A stretch of DNA of 64,000 nt from Rhodamnia argentea (taxonomy: Eukaryota > Streptophyta > Magnoliopsida > Myrtales > Myrtaceae): contig NC_063150.1 in assembly GCF_020921035.1 (NCBI RefSeq), positions 6,510,001-6,574,000 on the forward strand. The letters are read 5' to 3'. The notes below the pieces were generated by a model. It saw only the letters and a program-made list of their open reading frames with translations. It made no database searches and had not been told where the DNA came from. A program made the position numbers and the translations under genes. This document shows, piece by piece, positions 44,862 to 56,026 of the stretch (position 1 is its first letter; every line of letters begins with the position of its first letter).

Positions 44862-47744
44862 TAAGAGATTAAGGTACAATTAATACTCTCGATTGATTGG
44901 TTTTCATCTTGTGCTCTAAAATATAAGCGATGAGGTTGTACTTGGAGAAAGAAAACAATTACTTTAGTTTTCATAAGTCATTCAACAATCTTAAATGACT
45001 CTATGGCTCTGTTCATTTCATAGAAAATGCTTGATTTATAATAATAATAACAATAATAATAAATTCCTTATATCGCTTATAAAATGAATAAACAGAAATT
45101 ATTTTCATCATTATGGAAATATTAAACATAAATCAATATTGATAATGATCATTTTCACATTGACTAATGGAATCAACCAACTCGAGCAATTATTTTTACG
45201 AAATATCTTCCAAATCATTCACTACACATGAAACAAAATGAGAGTATGTATAACTTAGACAATTGATTATGTAGCAGTCTTTGGATAACTGTAAGATTAA
45301 CATCATATTTTGGGTCTAATTCTTTCAAGAATTTGCGACTCATAACATATTGTTATTTTCACAGTCACTTAAAGACTATTGTGCTAGTACGCCTTGTAAT
45401 TTAATACTCGCGCAATGCTGAAAAGATTTGTGTATTTAGAGTGTGTTTGTTTCGGGAAAAACCTCATGATAAAGAAAAATATTTTTTGAAAATCATTTTT
45501 CAAGAAAATGTCACATTTTCTAGTTAGGAAATTCATTTTCCTAAATTTAAGCATGCATATTTTCTTTGATCGTAAATGACTTCCCGCTAACTAATCATTT
45601 TTCATGAACTAAATGCGTGAAAGTCCAGAAAATTAATTTGCAAATTTCTTTTATACCTTAAACAGGCATACCCTTAATCATATTTAGATGACAAGCCCGG
45701 CATTCATCCACACCACCGCCAAAGCCCTCTGAAAGTCTTTTTGCTGATGGAAGACAGGAGCTGCGGAGTTTCGTTTAAGGACAGAAAAATTGAAGAATCA
45801 TGTTATTCTGAACTAGTAATCTAAAAAAGACATGGTAAACCAGACTGAGGAAAACAAAAATAGATAGATCACTAGAAAGATTGGTGCATCAAGAGAACAA
45901 TAAAGCATTGGTTAAGCAATTCAAATGATTGATGACGATAAAACTTAGGTAATAAGATTAACTTGAAGAAGATAGGTAAATCACTCTAATTTAGGTTATA
46001 AATTTCATATACGAGTAAGCATATTTCAAAGTTTTGATAAGTTATGCAAGTAAAAATTGCTAAGTTAGTACGAAAATTGCCTATTTTGCAAACTATCAAA
46101 AGAAGGTTGGTAATTTCATAGAAATATCGGTACATTAACAACAAATTTTCTGGTATTTCTTTTCACCACACTTATCCGATCTTGTTGAAATCAAATAAAA
46201 GGAAAGGAATTCCTATTTTTTTAGCACGAAACGATAGAATTTGCCTATCGGAGGATTATTCCAAGGAAAGTTTGAACCGGGGTTCTGTAATGATTATATG
46301 GGATTAGGTTTTTCAATGTGATTTGGTCCTTGAAAGGAAGGGCTTCTAATGGTGCAAAATTTCGGATTAGAGTATGCCTTCTTCCAATTTAAAACTTCTG
46401 GTGTTAGACGTGAACCATCCTACCCTACACAGAGAAACTACTTTAGATGTCTTAGACTGAATTAATATGAATTTGTTGGCATCAAAGGATTCCCTACCAG
46501 ATGTAGATGTCTTCATATCCTCTTTTTGTTGGTTTCTTTTAAAAAATTAATACTGAAAAGGAATCTTTTCTTGGGTTATGGGTGGGCCGCCCAGCCAACC
46601 ATTACCCACGAGAGTTACTCTTGAACGTGATAATAAGACCACATCCTTCTTTCTTCACGTGGTTCTCTTTGACGTTCTTTCTGCAGAGACGAAAGAACAG
46701 TGAGAAGAAAACGTGACGACGATCCACTTCTCTCCCGAACGTGAAAACGAGACGAGAACTCTCTCGAGATTGCATCGAACTCTTAATCCGAGGAAATCAA
46801 GGAATGTTCCGTGGTTCTCTCCCATTCCTGGATGCACTGCTACTTTGCAATAAACTCCTTCCAGTTACTAGCCTCCAATTCCCATTGGTCACTAGAAATT
46901 GCACTTTGGTATCTAGAAATCAAAGAAGCCAATAATCGAAAAGGGTTCGACTATGTCACAGGCGAGGGCAAAGGCATGGAGGGTAGGTCGACGATGTGTC
47001 ACTGATGAAGTATCAAACTTCAGTCACGCGCATCTATAGACTTTCGAATCAAAAAACTTGAAAGCATGTGATCATTTTGAACACGAGATTGCGTTGATAG
47101 AGAGTACCATTGAGTCACTGACGAAGTAGCTAATCTTCGACCCCAAGCCCAAGTCTAAGTCCAAACCCGGGCCATTGCTTGCTTGCTTTCATTCGAGCTG
47201 GATCTGACTGAATTTTGGGCATCAAGTTGGTGGGCCACATGGTTACTTCCTTGAACACTTTCCCTTTGATTGACTCAAAAAAAAAAAAAAAAAAGACAAA
47301 AAAGGAAAAAAAGGGATTTGCCTCCAACCGCAGGCAGTAATTTTTTTTATTTTTGGGGTCGGACCTTAGGCAGTAATTGACAAGTCACATGAAAATTTTC
47401 ATGCCTAGCTCATATTATTGAGTGACGGTTTGTTCAGAAGACTTGGAAAAGTTTTGGAGAATTTACGCCAAACTCCATTGTATTTTAGGGGTAGTACATG
47501 TTTGTCTCTAAACTTTCAATGACACGTCTTTAGGTCAATTGTTGCATGCATTGATGTGATAGACAGACTATTTCATGCTTACACATCGTCTTGCATGATT
47601 TCTAAACGGAAAACACGGGACAGTATGTCATGTGGCAAGTCATTTGGAACCATGAACCCTAAGGTAAGTCTTTGGTCGACTAAGTTGGCTTAACACCGTC
47701 CTCAAGGAAAACCCTCGTTGGACCCCGTGAACAGCTTGAGCCGA
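44862..47744. other. Intergenic with one small TIR element
   Basis: About 45441-45672 is a member of the gtgtttgtttcggg family. Otherwise AT-rich spacer. Near 46992-47022 there is a small inverted motif (GTCACTGATGAAGT ... ACTTCAGTCAC). No gene supported; the region 46620-47000 has promoter-like CACGTGG and CT-rich sequence but no coding frame I trust. Confidence 0.4.
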
Positions 47745-47943
47745 TCAACCCTATTCTCTCGAGATTCACCTCGTGGTTCTCGGGGTCTGACTCAAGACTT
47801 CATGAGAATCCGAATTACAAATCCAGAACCCTGGCCGCAAGCTTCTTGCAAGTGTCCTGGGCGATGTTGTTAGCGGAGTGGACACAGTGGAAGATGGTAA
47901 GGAAAGCGATCAGGAAGAGAAGTAATTGGAATGCGTGATTCAT
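47745..47943 (-). pseudogene. Pectin methylesterase/invertase inhibitor (PMEI) pseudogene, N-terminal remnant
   Basis: From the ATG at 47943 the frame encodes a signal peptide (MNHAFQLLLFLIAFLTIFHC) and the first PMEI block (SANNIAQDTCKKLAA), then stops at 47815. The following sequence (to about 47745) still resembles the second copy in several frames (VLSQTPR, GLIGS), showing decay by small indels. The C-terminal half of the domain is missing. Its better-preserved relative is at 50697-51244 on the same strand. Confidence 0.75.
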
Positions 47944-49702
47944 TTTTCTTATCATGGAGATGGGAGATTTGACCACGGAAGTGGAAACCACTGAGAAAAG
48001 ACACCCCTCGTGTCCATTTTTGTAGATGATCTTGACTTCTTGCTTCAAAGGACATGAACCGAGGCAAGTGGCTTCCCGAAGAGGTGAAGCTAGGAATAGA
48101 GAGACTAGGGCTATCCAAGGGGACATCGACTTTACTGGGGGAAGGTCAAGTCGTGAGAAATGACCCCTAGGAATTGATAGGCGATTTCGGAATATCTCGC
48201 TGAATTGAAATCTCTCTCTTTCTTCCCTCATCTCATACATGGGGTTCTTTCAATGAACGAAGAACAAGAAAAGGCTTCCTCCCTGGAGCACTATATCGGT
48301 CGGGCCTGTCGTTGGCTAGGAGCTCTAGCCAGCAACGAAGCTAAAGCTTCACATTGGCCCACTCGCAACTTACACGGCTAAGCAGTAGGAGAGGTGCAAA
48401 ATTACTCACCCTAAATTTCAAAAAAGAAGTTGATCCTTGCAACTACTTGAAAAACCCCTATTGTGTTATGCATCCAGCCGCTTCTGTTAAGTACCGGGTA
48501 TAGGTTACAATAACAAAGGAAGGAGTTGCCAACTTGGATGATTTCAACCTTTTGCCTAGGGAGCCGACATCTGAAAATCCATCTGGTCTCAGTGATTAAC
48601 CTTCTTGTTGAACATCTTCAGAAGTTCTATGATGCACACCGGTTTGCCAAAGGCTTGCATTTTTCTCTGCTTTGCCTTCACTAGTTAATGGTATTGACGG
48701 CTCAATAGCTAATGATTTAACAACTGCTCCTTCGAAAAGAATTGCCTAATTATGGCTATGTAAAGGGATCGGCTTCGCCGAGAGTTTAATGTCCTAGGAT
48801 TGGATTCATCCCCATATGGAACTGGGTGAGGGATTCCCTAAAACTAAAACGGGATTCCACCTTACTGTCCTTCCCCAGGACTGAAAGTTGCTTAAACTGG
48901 ATCAATGTTAATGTCTGAGGAGGTTCTTTCCATAGTAAATAAGAGATCCACGAATGGGATTAATGGAGGAGGAGGTTGAATGCGAGGTTGGGATTGGACA
49001 AAAAAAAGAAGAAGGAATTCCCTAAAACGTGCCGGACTAAACCCTGTTGTCTCGTGATCCAAGGAGAGTTGCTCATTTTAGTCTTTCCATCCTTTGATGA
49101 TGTGCTCCCTTCCCTTCTTATTATTTGCAGTAGTCTCAATGATTGGAGCCTTGAAGAGGCTGGTGGAATTCTCAAAGTTTATTTATCATAAAACACATTT
49201 AGTACAACGAATTAAAGATTTTAAGAACATTGTTTTTCTTCACAAATAGAGTCTTACTTTTTGCTTCATGTTTTTATCTTCATCTAAAATTTCTCTAACA
49301 CTGCTTGGTAGTATTCTTACCCAATTATTATCGATGAGAATCCTCACATCTCGCCCATTGTGTTAGGTATTGCAAATTACATTAAGGGCTAAAGTTTTAC
49401 GGTAGTCGTGGAAGATGGCCATATCCTATTATCCACTTATTAAAATCACTGATTGAAGGAAGTAATTTCCAGTCATGAATGAAAATATGATCCTTAATTT
49501 TTTTTCTCGCTCTTCCGAGCTATATTCTACATCTGCCTGCCTTCATGAAATTATAATACTTATTCATAGAAAGCCATTACACTTCACTTACACACACCTC
49601 CAGTTCAGGCTCTCGATTTTCCTTCATGACTTACATGTTTGACTCTCGAATTGAAATACTAGATGTTCATATTCCGAAGAGCCATCCCGGCAGCAATCTT
49701 AG
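47944..49702. other. Upstream side of PMEI remnant 1
   Basis: 47944-48240 is an upstream extension of the open frame and the probable leader/promoter. 48241-49180 is unassigned, with balanced composition and scattered coding-like words but no gene I can support. 49391-49702 is duplicated at 51366-51567. Confidence 0.4.
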
Positions 49703-50274
49703 TAGGGGTGTTAAAATCTAACTGAATCGGACCGAACCAAAAATTTTGTGCATTTCCGTTTGGTTGGGTTCGATTTTTTATTCAGGTAGTTAAAAAATAA
49801 CCGTCCTTTTTTTTTTTTTTCGAAAATCTCCTTTCTTCTTAATATTAGCAATTTGAGAAAAAAGTAACCATTATTTTTTTTTTTTTTCCTTTTTCTTTAT
49901 TTTTATTTTTAATCTTTTGGTGCAAAGGGCTGGCGACACTCGCCAGCTCGTGGGCGAGGGCGTGGCAGCCCTTGCCCAGGCCCTCATTGGCCACAACAAG
50001 GTTCGCGACGACCTCACCGCCCTCACCGAAGGGCCGTCGCCCACGGCCTGTGGAGGGTCGCTAACCCTCGGTCGGTGGCCAGTAGCCCCGACGGCCCTTT
50101 GAACAAAAAAAGGAAAAGAAAAAAAATAATAATTAAAAAAAGAACAAAGAAAATGGAAAAAATCGAACCTCGGTTCGTTTTCTGGTTGGGTTTGATTCGG
50201 TTTAGTTCGGCTGCTCAGCCTAGCGGTTCCATTGAGTTCGGATTTTCAGGAAAATCGAACCATTGACACACCTA
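49703..50274. mobile_element. TIR element, taggggtgt family, copy in unit 1
   Basis: The left end TAGGGGTGTTAAAATC mirrors the right end (GATTTTCAGG, CGAACCATTGACACACCTA). Arms are rich in CGAACC/GGTTCG words. The GC-rich core (49925-50100) carries GGGCGAGGGC and GCCCTTGCCC repeats. It sits at the same position relative to the PMEI copy as the element at 51568. Confidence 0.65.
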
Positions 50275-50696
50275 GTTAGAGGCACTTTTAAAATATGTTA
50301 GATATCCTCGACTCGTGAAATATTTTCCTTTGTCGAACGTTGCTAGGATCCTCCCAGTTAAAAGTAACGCTCCGAGGTTGCAAACTTTACCAACCTCTTC
50401 GTTGGAAAATGGAAATAGATTGGCGCTTATGATCGACAAACCTGCGAATCTAACTTATTTTATAATGAGGATTATCTATACTCCTTAAAATGCCACGATG
50501 AGTATCATAAGTTGATACATGGAAATGAGTTATATTTCAATGGATAAGATATGTCAAGACAGAAAATGGAGTACATAGGATTCTGTTAGCAAGAAACATA
50601 GTATAGAAGGGAAAAACAAAACAAAAAAAACAAAAGACTCGGAGAATCATTGAAGTTCATTTAATTTATTGGCTACAACGTTCTTCATCACATCTC
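50275..50696. other. Spacer between the two PMEI units
   Basis: No gene. A TTAGAGGCA motif directly right of the element matches the motif left of the 51568 element. Confidence 0.4.
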
Positions 50697-51244
50697 TTAT
50701 GCTCTCCCAATCAAAGTTTCTGTAATACCGAGTACTATAATAGACAATAGATTAATGTCAGCATTACGCTTTGTCAAAGGTGGAACCATGCCTTTCTTCT
50801 CCGATTCTTGTGTGTCGCATATATCTTCGTGAAACACCACTGCTTCCACCCAAAGATTGACGTCGGAGTAACGTTTCGTCGTGTAAGTTGGGGTTATGTC
50901 TTCGCCCCCCATCCTGGAGTAAGCATCCAAGCAAAGGGAGAGAGCTCTGAGTAGGCGTGGTTTCGATTTTTGCTTCAGTAGTTGCTTAATGAACTCGGTC
51001 GTGCCCGTCAAGTTGGCTTATAAAAAAGCTTGAGCCCAATCAAACCTAGTCCCTCGAAATCTGCCTCGTCGCTCTCCGGGTCTGACACGAGAGACTTCAC
51101 GCAGAAGTCGAAATTCGAGTTTGGCTCCCTGGCCATAAGCTTCTCACAGGTATCTTGAACAATGTCGTTTGCGGATTGAACACATTGGAAGATGATGAGG
51201 AAAAGGATTAGGAAGAGGGAAGAGATTGAAACTGCACGATTCGT
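50697..51244 (-). pseudogene. PMEI pseudogene, nearly full length with lost start and one frameshift
   Basis: The sequence covers a whole inhibitor: hydrophobic signal region (SISSLFLILFLIIFQCVQS), ANDIVQDTCEKL, FDFCVKSLVSDPESDE, then after a frameshift GTTEFIKQLLKQKSK, SLCLDAYSRM, DICDTQESEKKG and PLTKRNADINLLSIIVLGIT. All four Cys that form the two conserved disulphides are present. The codon at the expected start (51242-51244) is ACG, not ATG. The frame breaks near 51020 in a T-rich run, reaching a stop at 51008. Otherwise the frame is well kept, so inactivation may be recent. PMEI proteins are secreted and bind pectin methylesterase or invertase in the cell wall. Confidence 0.85.
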
Positions 51245-51567
51245 TTTGCTTGAGTCAATCCTCTCGTTTCAACATAGGTTGATCATACTTCCCTTTATGC
51301 CTATCTATTTTTCCCTGTACTTTCCTCCAAATTGTGAACCAACCAATCTAGAGCTTAGCCAAATTTTTACGGTAGTCGTGGATGATGGCCATATCATATG
51401 GTCCACTTAGTAATAGATATCCATCATAAAGCCATTATACTTCACCTACACACGCGTCAAGTTTAAACTCTCGATTTTTCCTCGCGACTAACATGTTTGA
51501 CTCTTGAATTGAAATATTCGATATTCATATTCGGAAGAGAGCCATCCCGGTAGTAATCTTAGAGGCA
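51245..51567. repeat. Duplicated upstream segment of the PMEI unit
   Basis: 51366-51567 repeats 49391-49702 with a deletion. Matched words include TTTTTACGGTAGTCGTGGA, GATGGCCATATC, CTCTCGATTTTTCCT, ACATGTTTGACTCT and AGAGCCATCCCGG. Confidence 0.75.
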
Positions 51568-52030
51568 GGGGTCTCAAAACCAAACCAAACCCAACCACGA
51601 ATAGAATCGAAGATTGCATGCATTTCGAGTAATTGAAAAATAACCATTCCTTTTTTCCGATTTTGATTATTCTAAATTGAAAATCTCCCTTCTTCTTAAT
51701 ATTAACAATTTGGAAAAAAAAAATAACCATCTTTTTATTTTTTTTTTCCTTTTGTTTCTTTTTTGTTTTTTTTTAGTGCAAAGAGCCGACGCTGCTGCTG
51801 ACCACGGGCCGAGGGCCGGCAACCTCCATTGGCCACCGATCAAGGGCCGGCAACCCTCACTGCCCGGTGTGCTTGGGCCGCCACGCCCTCGCCAGCCACT
51901 TGGTAAGGGGCCGCAACCCTAAGCCCATGGCTGGCGAGGGCCTCGTGGCCCTCTCCTAGGGGCCCCCGGGGTCGCCAACCCTCGGCCTTGCCAGCCCTTT
52001 GAACCAAAAAAGGGAAAAAAAAAAAGAAAG
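51568..52030. mobile_element. TIR element, taggggtgt family, copy in unit 2 (right end lost)
   Basis: The left arm matches 49703 onward (AAAATAACCATTCC, CTTCTTAATATTAACAATTTG). The GC-rich core at 51780-51990 has repeated GGCCGGCAACC words. The right terminus is not found. Confidence 0.6.
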
Positions 52031-54007
52031 AAAGAAAGAAATTTTACATGATATAAGTTTTGCTATTCCTGCCTCACATACAAAGTGAAATGGTAGATAG
52101 AGAGTGGAGAATTAGTAAATTTTAGTAGAAGAAAATATTGATGCACGAAAAACTCTAATTTAGATCCTTGTATGGAGGATTATGAATGCGAGATAACTAG
52201 GGAGTGATAAATTGACACGATCGATGAACGGGCCCAAACAGGGTGGATAGAGTAGAGAACCTAAAATTCGCACCTAGTGTTGTATGTGATCGCAGAGGTA
52301 TCGAGTGGTGTTAAACGTTTTGTTCCTAGAGAGCATAAACAGATAACTTATAGTGCGTTTGTTTCGGAGAAAATGGATGATTTAAAAAAAATAATTTCTA
52401 AAAAAATCGCTTGTATCACTTAGAGAAAAATATTTCCATAGTCCATGACAATGATTAGACATAAATTATTGTGGAAAATAAAAATATTTTCATTAATTAA
52501 TCATTTCAAGCAATGTTGATTTTTAGAAAAATCCAAACTATTCATTTCCCGTAAAATAAAGAGCGCCCAGATCTCAAAAGAACTTCTGGTCTAAGCCCAC
52601 CCAATTCATGGGTGGGGCCTCATGGGCCGCGGTAAAACGGTGGGGCACCCAGTCCATGATTAGATCTAACAGACAGAAATAAAATCCCCCTACATTAGAG
52701 GATATATAGTGTAACAAATTACTTCCTTATGTTGTAAAGTAAATTCCAAATTAGCCTTCAAAGTCAAATTTCACCTAAAATTCTGGCAAAAATCCAATAG
52801 TTGGGCTCTATTTGCTTCACGGAGAATGGACGATTTGAAAAACATCTTTTTAAAAACGACTACTTGTATTACTTCATTAAGTTGTTGTAAAAAATAAAAA
52901 CATATTCTATTGGATAATTATTCTGAGCGATGCAAGCGATTGTTTTATAAAAAAAAAATTTCAAATCATTCAATTTTTAGCCTAAAGATCAGTATTGTAT
53001 TACTAAATAATAGACGCACTGGTAAATAAGTTAAGATGACAACACAAATATCGAGTTATCCCTAAAGAAAAAAAAAACCCTAATAGGAATTCTAAAATCT
53101 TATAACATTTATTAGTCCGTGCTAAGCTAAAGCTATTTTCCTATAATACCTTAAATCACATCACACCTTTTCGATTCCTGTTAATATATATACATACAAA
53201 TATATATATATATATATATATATAAATATAAATGAGCTTGTCGTTTTTGCTTGTGTAAAAAGAAAAAGGAATCAAATTGAATCGGACTCACCTTTTCTTT
53301 TTCTTTTTTATTATTTTTCCTTTTGAATGAAAAATAAAGAATTATATAGATTTCAGAGTGGATCGAGTTCCTCAGTACATCAATAGAGGCTCATCATAGT
53401 CGGATTCAAAACGCGCTAAATATTTTATCATTGAGACCTGCAAAATAATAAAAAGAAAAATAGAGTTTAGCAACCGCTCGTGTTTTTTTTTTTAATCAAA
53501 TGCAACCACACATGTTTAAATAGGGAATTTTATACGACGGTGTCTTCGTAAATGAAACTAGTACAAAATACTGCATTTTATTTAGGGCGATGCTATTTCC
53601 ACTCCCTATGTGATTAAGTCCCACCCAATTTTCACCAAAAAGACAAAATCGCCCTCTATCATTAAATTGTAATTTAAATTGATGGTCCCAAATTTAGTTA
53701 CTTCCCTTTTTCTTAGTTTTTCTTTATCTATATAGAATCTACGTACCATAATGAAGAACTTCATATGTTTAACTTTTGTTTATTGCAAATTTTGTATTCA
53801 TGTCAAAGGCACTATGATTTTGTTTATTGGGAGATATTGCGTCCATAAGAATTTGTTTTGTCAATTTTCAAGAAATATAGTTCTTTCCGTGTTGTCCATT
53901 AAACATATGGACAAATTGTTAAGTAGATGAATTTATTAATTCAAAACATTGCACAAAGTAAGATTTTTTTTTTTTGTTGAAAGCTTTCAGTGAAATATCA
54001 TTATTTT
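52031..54007. other. Intergenic with small TIR fragments
   Basis: 52346-52570 is a short gtgcgtttgtttcgg-family element (ends GTGCGTTTGTTTCGG and its complement-like GAGCGCCC). 52805-52980 is a diverged relative. (TA)n lies at 53195-53224. 53345-53402 resembles the TRAPPC5 leader (see findings). No gene. Confidence 0.45.
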
Positions 54008-54450
54008 GAATTGGGAAAAAACCACCAAAAATCCTAAACTATGCCAACTGTGACACATTTACCCTAAACTTTTTTTGTGACACCAAAAACCCCAAATTTT
54101 TACTTATGTGACTCATTTACCCCAAACTTTTTCTTGTGATATTGAAAACCTTAAACTTATACCCATATGACATATTTACCCTAAAATATTTTTTTATGAC
54201 ATAAAAAATTCTAAACTTATATACTTTCGACACATTTACCTCAAATTTATGATAAATGTGTCACATGCCTATAAATTTGGAGTTTTTAGTATCACAAAAA
54301 AAAGTTGGGGGTAAATGTGTCACACGAAGCACAATTTGGGGTAAATATGCCACATGCGTACAAATTTAGGATTTTTTGTGTCGTAAAGAAAAGTTTGGGG
54401 TAAATGTGTCACAACGGGCATAGTTTAAGATTTTTTATGACTTTTTCCCT
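54008..54450. mobile_element. MITE of the gtgacacatttaccc family
   Basis: The left arm has four short units of the form CATTTACCC(T/C)AAAC separated by CCAAAAACCC-like spacers. The right arm has matching complements (GGGGTAAATGTGTCACA). About 440 bp. Confidence 0.65.
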
Positions 54451-55190
54451 TTTGAATTATACAAAAATTAAGATCATCTATCAATTGTTTACGAAAAAGA
54501 TATTACGATTCCTCATCGTGCATATGATTTTTAGTGTATTCCTATATATTCTTATGGTGATTTACATGCTATATATAAAAGTAACTTACCAACATTTTAA
54601 CGAAAAAGGATAAATTCTTTGATGTTGTCAATAAAGAGACTTCATGTATATTGTAGAGTAACGAAATTAATAAAAAGTTCACCACAATAACGAGCTTTTG
54701 AGATAAGAGGGACGTTGGACCCTCCAAAGAGAAAAAAAGATAAGAAGGATGAAAAATGGATAAGATGTTACATAAAAAGACTTTTTCAGTTTTATATTAT
54801 ATCGGAGAATGTATTTTTTTTTCTTAGTATTAGCGAGATAATTGTAGAAGGAACATGTAAAAATGTCATAGGAATATGTTATAATGCAATTTTTTTTTAA
54901 TATGCAAGGGAATAAACCATGCGAAATGCTTAATTATGGTGACTATCCTAACTAGAAAAAAAGGAGCTAGGCGATTACTTCCAATTGCAATCGAAAGATT
55001 GAGGGTGAATTTGTCTTTTTAATATATATGAAAGTCAATTTAATCATATAGAGTTAAAAATAGCGCCGCCCTTTATTTATGATTAATCTTCCTTTGAACT
55101 CGAACTTATTCTGTCCAAAAAAGGAGAGAAAAAACTCGAACTTATGAACAAGCAAAAATAGCAAAAGGGGCATTTCGGTAATTCAACCAA
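54451..55190. other. Intergenic, very AT-rich
   Basis: Short open frames at 54404-54900 are AT-rich and not gene-like. Right end borders the TRAPPC5 promoter. Confidence 0.45.
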
Positions 55191-55774
55191 ATGAGGGCTT
55201 TTATGAAGTCAGTGAACCTATCATCTTTCACTCAACCGGCAGCCGTCGACAAAAGCAAAGGTCCGCAATCTCTCTTTTGTTCCTTTTTCGTCTTCTCCTT
55301 TGTCTCCGATCTCGATTTCTCGTGATCTTTCGATTGGAAATTTTCCGTGCGATGCAATTTCCTGCTTAGGAGCTGAGCTAGAGTATAAAGAATTGATCTT
55401 AAGATCCATTGAAGATGAGGTGGGAGTGGGGGTTGGTGGTTTTGATTGGTTTGCGTGGCGTTGTTTGTTCTGGGCATAAGCTTATGAAGTCGCTGAGCTT
55501 TTGGCGGTGCAACCTCGTGATTTTACGTTAAATTTGGGACATTTTTCTGGTTTCCACTGTTTCATGCATTTCTCTGTCTGCTTTTTGAGTTGAAGAATCA
55601 CCCTGCACATGTTGTATCGATCGACCTCTTCTGCTTTGTAGTGTATTTTGCTAACCTAGAAGAAGCACTTGGTGAGTACTTTTTAGATTAAGATAAAAGA
55701 AGCACTCAGCAAGGTTCTCAGCAAGTTTGAATGGCAATAGTGTGTCTTGAATGCTGATTTGGCTCTCCCATTGC

Positions 55775-55810
<36 letters not shown>

Positions 55811-56026
55811 GGTTTTTGTTAATGTGGGCTGCACCTTATTGTATTGTTTGTAACAGGAATGGAAAGTCTAGCCTGATCGTCAATTAAAAAAACTAGAGAT
55901 GGATTGCGGACTGGGTTGAGTTCCTTAGTGCATCGGCAGAGGTCCATCATAGTTTAAGTAGCGAGGGCAGAGCGCACAAGGAAGGAAGAGGGAAGCTCAT
56001 CATCACAACCGCCACCATCATCGACA
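55191..56026 (+). promoter_or_regulatory. Promoter, leader and probable leader intron of TRAPPC5
   Basis: CT-rich transcribed-looking sequence at 55260-55330, then intron-like sequence with a (CT)n tract (55779-55806), then the immediate leader 55870-56026. The exact transcription start and splice sites are not fixed. Confidence 0.4.
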
